Source: Candolleomyces eurysporus (taxonomy: Eukaryota; Basidiomycota; Agaricomycetes; Agaricales; Psathyrellaceae). From it: DNA of 64,000 nt. Below the pieces are notes generated by a model. It was not told the DNA's origin, made no database searches, and was given only the letters and a program-made list of their open reading frames with translations. Location: contig JANBPK010000862.1 in NCBI GenBank assembly GCA_027579435.1, positions 1 through 64,000 on the forward strand. Reading direction: 5' to 3'. A program made the position numbers and the translations under genes. The first letter of the stretch is position 1; every line of letters starts with the position of its first letter. Below, in pieces: positions 37,352 through 48,057 of the stretch.

Positions 37352-37800
37352 CTTTCAGACGGCATTCTAGATTGTGCAGTGTCTGAATTTTTTTGCAGCC
37401 TTTCCTTCACTTGCAAAGTGCAAAATGATTCTTGTGCTCTGGCTCGGATGCCATCCTCACACACGCCACACGTTCAGACCGCGGTGACTACTCGATGGCG
37501 CTGTCCAAAGGGGGCCGTAAAGCCATTCTTTCCATCCTCCAATGCTTGAAGTTGGATCCCCGAACGTTCAGCTCAATGACCTTCCAGGTGAGGGCTGAGG
37601 TTTGACATAACTTTGGAATGCACAAAGTTATTAACGAGAAACCGAGAAAGATGTGAGATAACGTATAAGTGAACAGAACGAGTCTGGATAGGCTGGATAC
37701 AGACAATAAGGTAGATATAGCGAGGTTGGCGTCAGCCACACAGGCAGCTGAAGGACAATGGCAATTTCGCAACAGTTATGTTGCTGGCAATACAACAAAG
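37352..37800. other. Intergenic, downstream of Plavaka element 2
   Basis: No gene supported. The stretch should contain the 3' end of the second Plavaka element, but I cannot identify a terminal repeat. Confidence 0.35.
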
Positions 37801-40800
37801 TTAATACCCGTGCATTTCTATCTCGTCCTCATCCAGTTCATGGACTTCATCATTTCTACCCTCTTCTTCAGTGTCGGTGTTGCGATCACTATCGCTATCA
37901 CTGTCGCCGTTGTTGTCATTGTTATTGCCCTGCTTGTCATTGGGGTTGAGAGATTCCGTTAAGAGACCTTTCTCGATATCAAGCTCTTCGGCCCTTGAGG
38001 ATTCGGCATAGATTGCTTCTTGACCAAATGAAATGTTTTGAGGAGGCGGGAGAACTGGCAGCACGGGTTCCGATGGCTTTTTCAGGGATGGATGTTGATG
38101 ATGGGAAGACTGCCCCTTGGTCCAATGCCCCACCCCTAAGTTGATTTGATAGCGCATAAACATATCACGGTCGACAAATCTTGCAAGCATGTAAGTAATA
38201 TCTCATGTCGGAGACTGATTCAGCAAAGCCTACCTATTTATGTAGTACTCTTTCCAATCAAATCCATCACCAGCCATCTCTGATTTTCCTCGACCATCTT
38301 TGTATACCCGGCCTTTGCAAAAGCGAGGTATGATATGCGATGCTCGAAGAACAACGTTGGGATCAATGAATGAGATTGCATCAGGAGAGGTTATTGAGGG
38401 GAATACGACAGTATCGAGCTCAGGAAGAGAGGCGGAAGTCGAATCAAGGTGATTGGTGGGGTTGGTGGAACTTGAATACCATCGAACCCTTAGGAATTCC
38501 ATTCGAATCGGAGTGTAGTCGCGTACTCCTGAAACAGCTTCTCCAACATAATAGACGTGGGCATGGTAGATTCCCAGAACACGAGCATAGAGGTATGGGT
38601 GGTGAGCAAGAGCATCTTTGCCGTATTGGGGGTTTGGAATCATGATGTTGCAGACATCAGAGTTGACGTGTATGACATCCTCATCTCTCCGTACATCATA
38701 GGTGGTGTACTTCAGCCTCATGATTTTGTGGGAGAAGATTCGGTGATCCTTGAATGCAAGATACAAGGGATCTAGGGAAGGAATTGTGCCATGTGTCTCT
38801 TGACCTTGGTAGCGCGCCCTCAAGTTTGAAGCCATTCTGGGAAGCAGGTGGTCCCGCAGATCTGAGAGGAACGTCTGTGGAAGAATTTTAGTCAGACATT
38901 CCGAAGAGATCCATGAACCAAACTACCTTTCCTAGTGGATCAGCTTCAACGTTGCTGGGCTGGGGTTCACCAATAGAAGAAAGACCCAGGAGCGAGATGG
39001 GATAATTTTCGTTGATGCCGATATGATGATGAATGTCGGCCTTTCTGGCTGCCCTTCGTTGCTCTTCTATCTGCTTTTTGGTTTCCTTAGATGCATTGAT
39101 TTGAGTGCGAATGGCGCGAATATGAGCTGCTTTGCGCTCATGGCGAACAACCTCTTCACAGATCTTCTTTTTTGAGGAGCGCCGATACCATTTTTTGGGG
39201 AGTCGGTGCATGAGTTCGCCCTAATCGAAGGCATTGGCCAATCAGCAAGGAGACGTCATTTCACATTATCAACTCACCACCTCTGTTGTAAATGAATCGC
39301 AGGTACCGAAAGTCCTAATGGTTTTGACGTAGTCGCCGAGAAAATGGAACTTGGGCGTCTGAATATTGAGTGCGACAAGTTTTGGTTTTGATTTTGAATC
39401 CACAGACTTTCCTTTGCTTGAACCTTGCTGGTTGCCGCTCTCCGAAGGTTGGGAAGACTAAGGACCAGGCAGGTCAATAGATTAAAGACCAACAGAACAG
39501 AAGGGTCACTCACACTTGCTTCCGGTACCATTGGGACCACTGGCATCTCTTGATTGGACTCCAATAGGCCGGAAGGGGAAATGGTGTCAGATGCTGCAGT
39601 GAAGGTTGCGGAGCTGGGCTGTGTTATGCTGGTTCTCTCTGCTTGGTCAACATCTCTGTTTGAGGTGCGCAATTTCCCTTTTGTTTCTTTTGATTTGCGC
39701 CATGATCCCGAGAGCTGTACTTTGATGTCAAGAAGGGATTAATGAAGGGGTATTATGAATTCTCACCACAGCTGAGCGTCCTGAACGAGACTTGTTTGCT
39801 TTTATTACCCGAGCAGGCTCTGGTAGCGATGGCAAAGGGTTGGCAGAGTATGGTGCCTCAAGGATAGCTGACGTTGAAGGCAAAGCGCAATGTGCAGGAG
39901 GCGCGGTCGACGGCCCAGATTCATCTGCCGTCGCTTTGTCTTTTGCAAGTTTTGCTTTGCTTGCCGCCTTTTTCTGTTCACGTTTGACACGTTTTGCTAC
40001 CTCAATGGCCAACTCCTTGGTCTGGATCTGGGAGCATACGTTGGCAATGAATTGCCGGAAAGAATTGCCAAGTTTGATAGTAGCCTCATCTAAAAGATCC
40101 AAGGTTGCATCTGTGTGTAATCGGAGCTTTGCCAGAGCATGCCACTTGGCACAGGATAACAGGATGAGAAGGATCTCCCGGGAGTGTTCTTCGTGAGGAA
40201 CCAACCCATCAAAAACAGGGATGGCGCACTTTTGAGTTGGGGTCAGCAGAAGGTAATGGTAGTCGGAGTTCATGACTCACCTGCAGGAGTTGCTCGTAGT
40301 CTCGGGCTGCCTTCCTCTTGAACTCGGAGACGTTTTCTGAGAACCGTCTCACAGATGTTCCAAATCTCGGAACAAGACGATATCTAACCATTATATCATA
40401 CCATACATCACGGTTAGACCAATCACAGTGTCGAGTAAAAAGCTCACCGCCTGTCAAGTTCATGGACGAGAACTTCATGTTTAGAAGATGCTTCAAGGAT
40501 CCGGACAAGATGTATAAAGAGACTCTTCCAAACTCCAATTTCAAATTCGTGCATAAGGTCGACGACCAAGGCCGAAAAGATATCAAAGTTGGTTGATTTG
40601 AGCCGGACTGAGAACGCATTCTAGTTTCAACCAGCGTTAATACCGTATCATAGATGCGGAGGGGCGGTAAGAATTCTCACCATGACTGGTTGGAGGGACT
40701 CAGGCTTTAGAAGTCGCTCCACATGTGTACCTGAAATTGCAGCACCATCATTGAACACTTTGATCCTGGCTTCCTCCACCGTTGACTGTCTGGAGGCGTC

Positions 40801-42886
40801 GTCCCGCCTGGCGTAATTCTCGCAGAATGTACGATCTGCTTCAGTACCTAGCTGATCAAGCTTGTCTTTGGTAATTAGGCAACGAGGGCAAGGGCAGCCC
40901 CCGTTACTTCTAATTGTCGCAATCAAAACCCTACAAAATCACGGTAATGCTGAGTGAACTGAGAAGCAGAGATATGCCAGTATAGCTTACTTTTCAGGGT
41001 AATCGGCCGAATAGGTAAATATTCGAATGTAGAATCGACGCTCGATCCCATCCTGACACATGATGACAATTCCGTGTCGAATGGCTTCCAAGAGTTCGTC
41101 ATCGAGCAGGATCTGCCACTGAGCATGGAACATCTCATTCTTGCAGTGTGACATGAATGATTTGGGCGGTATCCTTCCACCCGTCTTCTTAGTAACGTAG
41201 TCTTTGAAGTCAGGGGAGAGCTAACAGGAAAATCTCTGAGACTCATGTCATGCTTCAACAAGGTGCGCAATGCTTACCTTGTCAAAAAAAGCTACGATGT
41301 GGCAGAGATTTGATGAAGGCTTGCAACGACGATACTTGGATTCATTGCTGAAGAACATGTATAGGGGCCAGAGTTTTTCGTCGCTGAAGGACGTCAAATG
41401 TGTTTGGTCAGACCAATGCATTAGACCAACCACAACCCGAGGTCTGGTGCAGCCAGGAGGTGGGGGGGGAGTCCTGCAGCTCTCGATGGGCCTGCAGAAA
41501 CGCGTCTGAATTATATAGCTCAGAATGAACCCGCATGGCTGGGGTGTTCGGGTCTGGCTGCCACAGAACCTCGAATGGGTCGTAATGGAAATGGTCCATA
41601 TCTGGGCTGTTGAGGATTTTCTCCTGGACGATTGAGACGATGCTTCGATGATACAGGGTGCCTACATTTTGCCTTTCTACAGCGCCACCAATTGGGATGG
41701 GGATGGTAATTGGGGTAGTCTTCCATCCATCGTCATCGACCCAGTCTTCCTCGTCATCAGTGCTCCCAACGTGTTCCAAACTTTTCCTCTTGTCCCCAAG
41801 CACGTCAAATATTCGAGGCCAATTGGCCTTTGCGATGTCTTCTGCAAATCCGGGAGTTTGAGCTAGCTGAACAAGCTTCTGCAATTTCGCAATGGATAGG
41901 TCAGGGCCGCTGTCGATGTACCATTCACCAAGCTCAAAGCTCGAAAGGTTGGGAAATGGTGCCACCAAAGGCGGCGGGACCATTGAAGGGGGGTTGTGGC
42001 TGGCCTCTTCTGGTGTATTGGCGTGATTAGTTGAATCGTAAAGATCGTCGAGGTTGATCCACCCTTCCGGGTCATGTGTGGGGAGCGAAGTTGAATAATA
42101 TCTTCGTCGAAGGTGAAAAGTATTAGCAGGTCCTTCGATATGAGCTGGCTTGGGCAGGGAGCTGCGGAAGGCTTGCAGACGTTTGAAAGGATTTCCTAGA
42201 GCTAAGAATGTCAAGCTAGCCCTGACGAAGATGAGCAGTAAGGCTTACCAGCAGGTGCAAGAAATGCGTCTTGATTGGTTCGAAGTGGTTCAGGGAGCCG
42301 ATCGTTTGTCCGAAATCTTTCTACGTTACGGCGAGTCCTTCTTAACGCAATCGGGAGATCATCAGGATTCATAGGGCTTGTTGATGCTGGCGGGTTCGGC
42401 GGGTTCGGCGACAATTGGTGGCTTCTTTGACCATTGGGAAATGCTGGGTTGGGGTCCCGGAGGCCAGGTCCTGGCTCCTGTTCCAAGCTTGGTAAAGTTT
42501 GAGTGTTCGAGACGCCAGCAGATGTAGGGTCAGTGGAAGCAGAAGGGTGTTGAGTAGGCTTCCTGGGCTCCAAAGGGCCAGAAGCTTGCTCCGGGATCTG
42601 CGTTCTAAGTCAGTGATGCGATGGTGCATTTGAGGGTCGACCATCTTACCTTGCGTGGTCTAAATTGAGAACCCCTGAGGCCAATCTGAATATGTTTTTT
42701 TTCAGATACTTTCTGTTTCTTGCACTCATCCATCCGCATGTCCCGAGTAGCTGGAAAAGAAGCCTGGAATTCTTCCCGAGCCCGCATGCAATAGAGCCTC
42801 TGGTGGGTTGTGAGAGGCTGGGATGAGGTGAATTCTCTTTGACAGAAACGGCATACGAGGGAATCTGTCCTAGATCGGTTGAACAT
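37801..42886 (-). CDS. Plavaka (KDZ-type) transposase, element 2
   Basis: Thirteen minus-strand exons can be joined: 42886-42650, 42597-42249, 42195-41278, 41220-40991, 40930-40681, 40620-40448, 40383-40281, 40228-39767, 39714-39514, 39457-39278, 39220-38927, 38874-38234 and 38179-37801, about 1,471 residues. The third exon needs one base removed from a run of eight C (plus-strand G run 41462-41469). The N-terminus has a C2H2 finger (CRFCQREFTSSQPLTTHQRLYC, His and Cys spaced as in element 1). Plavaka blocks follow: LWPLYMFFSNESKYRR, TYSADYPEK, CPCPRCLI, VVDLMHEFEIGVW, WHALAKLRLH, TYDVRRDED and FVDRDMFMRY. Exons 4 and 5 have the same lengths (230, 250) as in element 1, but residues differ widely, so these are separate lineages and not a recent pair. 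Confidence 0.88.
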
Positions 42887-43356
42887 GGCTGAATAGAGAC
42901 AAAAGCTCAATGGGTGATCCATGGGGTATTTATACCCAACGCACAACTTCGCCCATGCCAATGCAAGGAAAGGCTGTCCAATATCCATTTTGAAACGCCG
43001 TTCAGTCGGCTATTTTCAAACAAAACACAGTTCGGCTGGACATTTTCAGATGAGACGCCGTCAGGCGGCATTGCTGGAGACTGTTTAGCACGGATCAAGG
43101 GGCAGTGCTCTCAATTGAACATCCATCAAATCGCCGACCGCTTCCACCACTTATGACTTTGATCCAACGGGAAAGCTGACCCAGAGGGATCTGAAGGTCT
43201 CTGTGGCAACACGTTGCTGTGCAAGGGGCGAGAAAACAAGCTGGAGTTTGGGTTTGAAACGTGAATTGGTGCTATTAAACTGACCTGCGCCTCGTCACCT
43301 GAATGTACCACTTGAATTGCTCAAAACTCCTTTCTTTTGTCCATCGATTTATCACC
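42887..43356. other. Upstream of Plavaka element 2, with imperfect direct repeat
   Basis: No gene. Two related segments of about 45 bases occur at 42972-43020 and 43034-43078; both contain GGCTG, a TTTTCA/TTTTGA step and an ACGCCG-TCAG-CGGC core. They could be subterminal repeats of the transposon, but I could not find the matching set at the other end. Confidence 0.35.
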
Positions 43357-44094
43357 ATGCCCAAGGAATTGCCTGTCACCGCAAGAGGCGCAAAGAATTC
43401 CAAAATAAGGCAAAGCCTTCATGACCTAAATCAACCCATCCCTCAGTTGGCAGCGAAGCATCAACGCCCCACATACCAGATACCCGGGTCAGAAAATCCA
43501 ACTCGTGAGCGTACTCTGACTTGTCAGGTGCTAATATGCAAACTGAAGCGAGCTTCAGCGTCGAAATTCGCAGTAAAGACCAGGGCCAATACGGCTGCAG
43601 CGCAAAGGGAGCAAAGGCGCTTGAACGGGGAAATAACTCGCAAGGATATCGCAGAAGAAGGTCTGGGTAATATGAACCCAGATCAACCCCAGCTGGATGA
43701 CGCAAAGACAGAAACCGTGCAAGCAGCTAAGGCCAGCTCCTCCCCATTGATGGAGTCTGCGTCTTCTCAATCTGGCGGTTCTCCATCAATGATGGAAGAA
43801 TACGACAGGTTGAGCAGGAAGGTTACCAAGTTGAAGAAGCGAATTAAACGTCAATCTCGAGAGCTCCTGCTTCGTGAAATGGAACTGGAGAAGACTCTAA
43901 AACAAAATATGGATTTGACGAATAGGCTTAACGCCGCTGAAGCAAGTGCTGCACTTGGGTTTAAGGAGAAGGCGGAGTATGCTGAGGCTCTGACTTTGGA
44001 GAGGAGGGAAACGGAGGTACTGCGAGAAGCTCTGGAAGCTGCCGGGGCTGACCTCCCAACTGGGTATGGCCAAAGAATGGATTGTTCTTTCTGA
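43357..44094 (+). CDS. 245-residue coiled-coil protein
   Basis: Single-exon frame; Met at 43357 (MPKELPVTARGAKNSK) is preferred over Met at 43303, whose leader looks like untranslated sequence. The N-terminal half is basic and polar. Residues about 150-230 form heptad-like helices (EYDRLSRKVTKLKKRIKRQS, RELLLREMELEKTL, LERRETEVLREALEAAG) typical of a coiled coil. No DNA-binding basic region of the bZIP type stands out, though KLKKRIKRQSRE is strongly basic. Function unknown. It is transcribed away from Plavaka element 2 and converges on the SWWP gene. Confidence 0.5.
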   Translation: MPKELPVTARGAKNSKIRQSLHDLNQPIPQLAAKHQRPTYQIPGSENPTRERTLTCQVLICKLKRASASKFAVKTRANTAAAQREQRRLNGEITRKDIAEEGLGNMNPDQPQLDDAKTETVQAAKASSSPLMESASSQSGGSPSMMEEYDRLSRKVTKLKKRIKRQSRELLLREMELEKTLKQNMDLTNRLNAAEASAALGFKEKAEYAEALTLERRETEVLREALEAAGADLPTGYGQRMDCSF

Positions 44095-44373
44095 AATAGA
44101 TGGAGATGGATGGGAGTGAATCAACGCAACCAGTAAACACTCCCCAAGATTCCGATGTATCTTGAATATGTATATCTTGAATATTGCTGAATATAGTTCT
44201 CCCCAGTAATGTTGTGCGATCTGCCACAAGTTTACCCCCACTCATGGATATTTATTACCGGGGTGAAGGATGGCGCAGGTGGAGGGAGGAGGGGAGAAGA
44301 GTTGTTGTGATACTAAGAAGAGAATACTATACATTAGTGTCCAAGAAATATACAGCTACAAGTATGGCGATTG

Positions 44374-47030
44374 TCAATTTGCATTTGAGTCGAGGAGCTC
44401 CAATGATGCTTTGTTAACCTGGTCGAGGAAATTTCGCATAGGCCAGGGACCGTGCTGTTGGCTTTTCCATTGCTGGTACGGGAGTGGTTGAGCCTTGCTA
44501 TCATCAGCTTCGATCGCCTCCAACCGTCCTCTGTACCAGTTTTCCCGCCTATTGGTCCAGTGACCATAGTTCTCACCGCATTCTGGTTTCTCATAGTACC
44601 TAGTTAACGGCCACCATGATTTCAGCGCAGTCTGTTTCCCGTCAGCTATGACAAAGGGAATCAGGACTAAGTCTAAGAACGAACAAATTAGACGTACTAG
44701 AGACGCATCTGTAGAGACCGCAAATGATGTCAAGTTCGTCTCTGGTTAATGCGTTGTCGGAAAATTGTGCGCCATCCAGAAGAATGGTTGAGGTTGCGCC
44801 CCAGTTTGCGGCAGGGTAGGATACTTTGGATAATCCTAGGGTCCCAAGTGCAAGCCTCCAGACAATGCCTCCCCTCTTGAGCGCTGCGTGCATGTGTGGT
44901 TGACCAAGAAGCATTGTGCGACGAACAACGTAGCTATCGTAATCAGCTTTGGTGAAAACATAATTGAGTGGACGTGTAGGGACCTCATAGCTCAGCCTCG
45001 GTTGGATGGGCGTTTGATAGATAGAAAACCGAGGGTAAAGCACGCGGAATGGGATACCCCTTTGACCAAGGAAGAGCGCAATTTCGTATTCGGTGACAGT
45101 CATGGGAAGGCGGCACACTGTTAAGACGTCGGGGGCGGAAATAAGGGCAATCCTCCAAGGGACTGTTGGGTTGGGGGGCTGGAAAACGAAGTAGCGGTTT
45201 ACGGCTTCATCCACCCCATCATCACATTCTTGAAGAGAGATGCTTTGAAAGTCCTGGAATCGAGGGGTCAGTCTCACTGGCCGAATGCAGTCGTCTTTCA
45301 AGTCCCACATGCCGCTCAGTGGTTGCCGTTCATGGGAGATGTCGTCAAAGAACTTCATTGCCACTGAGCAGTGACTGCTTGAGAGATATTCTGCCGGGAG
45401 ACTACTTTTGTTTCCAATGGCTCGAGTGAACAGATCCTTCAGTGAATCAGAGGTCGACTCTGACGGAATCTGTATCCCCGCGATGGGTGTGATGAAACCA
45501 TAGTAGCCTCCGAAAACTTCCTCGACGTCGCCCACAACATCACTGAAGCTGAGGGTGGTCTGTGGGAGCGAATAATGCTGGAAACGGTCAGATGGTGGAT
45601 CGAGGTCAGTGTAGGAAGGGGGAGCGGGTTCAATGCTGGGTTCAGTGCGTGTTGTGAGGAAGGCTTCATTGGAAGATGGAATGGGTGGAGGGATGTCATA
45701 GTCGTCGTCATCATCATCCCACTCATTATCCTCATCGGGGGCTCCAGGTTCAAGAAACTGATCGCAACAATCCCATTCATTGAAAAAGGAATCATAACGC
45801 GACTGTTTCCTCCCATAAAGCGTGAGCGTATCCACCCTCTGTTTAGCAGGAACAGGGAGGCGCTGGTAGACGGTCCCGTCTTGGCAAGGCCACCATTCGA
45901 ACACGGGGGCGGACTTGGTGGGGGGGGTCCTTCTCTCGGTTCAATCTCCTCTGTTGCTCGACCATAGTTTCCTTTTCTAGCATTAGGGCGTGTTGCTCCT
46001 CCCGTCTTTTGAAGAAAGCAATCCACGGCTGCTCATCGATAGGATCTGTGGAGCTGGAAGCGGGCCGTGCTCCTGAGGATAACCAGGGGGTGGGACTAGG
46101 TTTCAGGTGGGAGAAATACTGTGCGGTGAGGTGAGGGGATGGGCGGTACTCGTGATAGTGTAGCGAGGATCTTTTTGCAAACATTTCTTCGGTCTCACCC
46201 CACCGGTACCACACAGGAATGCCAAAGGTCAAGAACCATGCGAGCGGTGGCTGACCATCTATAGGATTCAGAACATCAATGATTGCCCCGGCACGAGGGT
46301 TTTGGATGGTGTAGTGGGTGATTGGGGAGACAAGCAAGTCGTCCGACCATGCTTCTGGGAGTCCGGCCTCACGCAAGGCGGTTTTCAGGCTAACTTCGGA
46401 AAGGTTGGAGAAGTGGTGAGGATCTTCGGTCGGGTACACTGCGCAAGCTATAAGGTAGGACAGGGCGCCAAACCACACCTGAAACCAAGCGCGTGAACGG
46501 CGAATTGATGCCTGCAGCCAGCCTTTCTGGCTGTGCATATTGCAAAAGCCGAGCACCTTGGGAAGGAATGGGAGAACGCAAGGTGTATGGTAGTGATTTT
46601 TGAGACTGACGACGGCGGAATACACATCATCTTCTAGGTCCTCCCACAGATTTGGCACTGGAAATCGATAGCCATGAACGTCCTTAGTTTCGTTGGTGAA
46701 TTGCAGAATGGGCGGATGGCGGGCGAGTACTCCAACCAAAGGCGCTGAACCCCAATCCCAAGGGACTGCAGGGACAAAGGAGGTCCATCCGAAAGCTTTC
46801 GACCATGGACGGGGGTGTATAAAATCACGATATTGCACAGTCGGGCGACGACCAGAGTCAGGCTTGAATGGGTTGTCGATGTCGACAGGAAATTCGTGTA
46901 ACTTGAGAGGTGCATCCACGGGACTGTTGGGAGAGTAGTACAGAACGCCATTCACGATTTGAACGCGTCCAGTGGGAGGGGATGGTTCCATAGGGAGAGG
47001 TTTTCTTTCCTTTGGTGGGAGGCTTTGCAA
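44374..47030 (-). CDS. Large basidiomycete protein with C-terminal SWWP domain
   Basis: Exon 47030-44705 and exon 44631-44374 join to about 860 residues if one C is removed from a run of eight (plus-strand G run 45920-45927); without that the frame ends at 45843. Blocks in order are VNGVLYYSPNSPVDAPLKLH, AFGWTSFVPAVPWDWGSAPL, GWLQASIRRSRAWFQVWFGA, GIPVWYRWGE, an acidic stretch (EDNEWDDDDDDYD), RYFVFQPPNPTVPWRIALIS, WGATSTILLDG and DELDIICGLYRC. The last exon gives LKSWWPLTRYYEK, GHWTNRRENWYRGRLEAI. I recall this WWP...G.W....E.W...R pattern from expanded agaricomycete families of unknown function. It is transcribed away from the dioxygenase-like gene, sharing a 1 kb intergenic region with it. 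Confidence 0.65.
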
Positions 47031-47288
47031 TCCAAGTGTCGAATATCGACAACGAGGACTGGAGCAGATGACGGGAGGGGGAATAGCAAGGTCCCACTGT
47101 GTCTAACTTGTGTTTCGAATATCGAAGGCACAAGAGTAGAGGGGGATGATGCAGGCCGGGACTAGGGGTGAACTGACCATGAGCGTGACTATGATGGGTG
47201 ACATGTGACACTGTGACTCCGAGTCAGCGTCCTTCCACCACCTTTCGTCCTTCCACTACCTTTCATCTCTAGGTACCAAAAGTGTCGT

Positions 47289-47550
47289 CTTCGATATTCG
47301 AAGCGATAGCCAACTTGAAAGTGCTTAAAAGATGTCCTATCTCTCTAGCCCAGCTACTGCTGCGACACCATTTGGTCCGGTGTGCTGTCTTCGACATTCG
47401 AAGCAGTGCATCTGAGCCAACCATCCATTAGCGAGGGTCGCTTGTACTTGCTTCTGTTATCTTGACCGGTTCTCCTGTTGTCTTCGATATTCGAAGCAAC
47501 TCAACCCAGATGCTCGGATGGTGCCGTCTTCTCGCCTTCGACATTCGAAA
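47289..47550. promoter_or_regulatory. Cluster of 15-bp palindromes between divergent genes
   Basis: Near-perfect palindromes of the form CTTCGAYATTCGAAG lie at 47289-47303, 47389-47403, 47482-47496 and 47536-47550 (the last ends AAA). Related forms without the outer bases occur near 47042 (TCGAATATCGA) and 47113 (TTCGAATATCGAAGG). They sit between the SWWP gene (start 47030, minus) and the dioxygenase-like gene (start 48058, plus), 100, 93 and 54 bases apart. A dimeric transcription factor could bind such sites; this is inference. Confidence 0.5.
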
Positions 47551-48057
47551 CGAGCGGCATCTCCTTGCTTGACCCACCACCTGGCACAATAACCCCTCCC
47601 TACCCCTTTCCTAGCTATCGGCTCTTGAACGACGTCATTTTTTGTGCCAGGGCTTGAGGGGCGTATCAAATGACATCATCAACGGTTATGTTACGGCGAG
47701 ACAATGGCCGTTGCAGGGGAAAGCCCAATCCGAAGAGACGAATCCTTGCATACTTATCAGCATTGTAACCCCCGGCTCCTGGCTCCTGGCCAAATGAGGT
47801 GGTCAGAATGCTGGGGCCCTATAGGACGGGCGGAGCCTTGGAGCACTGGTCCCAACACTCCATCTCCATTATTCCATTCCGTGGCCCCAACTCATTCACT
47901 CTATACTCATCGATGGCCTCATTACTCCAACCAACCATTTCTAGGCTCTATGACCTAGAGTGCATCATAGCAAAAGAGAGGGAGGGAATCTAGCAAGAGG
48001 GAGGGAGGGAAACCCGCAAAGTAACAAGGCTTCTTCTCCTTCGAACGATCAACTGCC

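Noticed and set aside
37669..37962. 97-codon plus-strand frame with a hydrophobic run of Val/Ile
   Set aside because: It is the antisense of the acidic Asp/Ser-rich tail of Plavaka element 2, which explains the hydrophobic run.
47289..47550. CRISPR-like array
   Set aside because: The repeats are short palindromes with uneven spacing in a eukaryotic promoter region, not direct repeats with uniform spacers.
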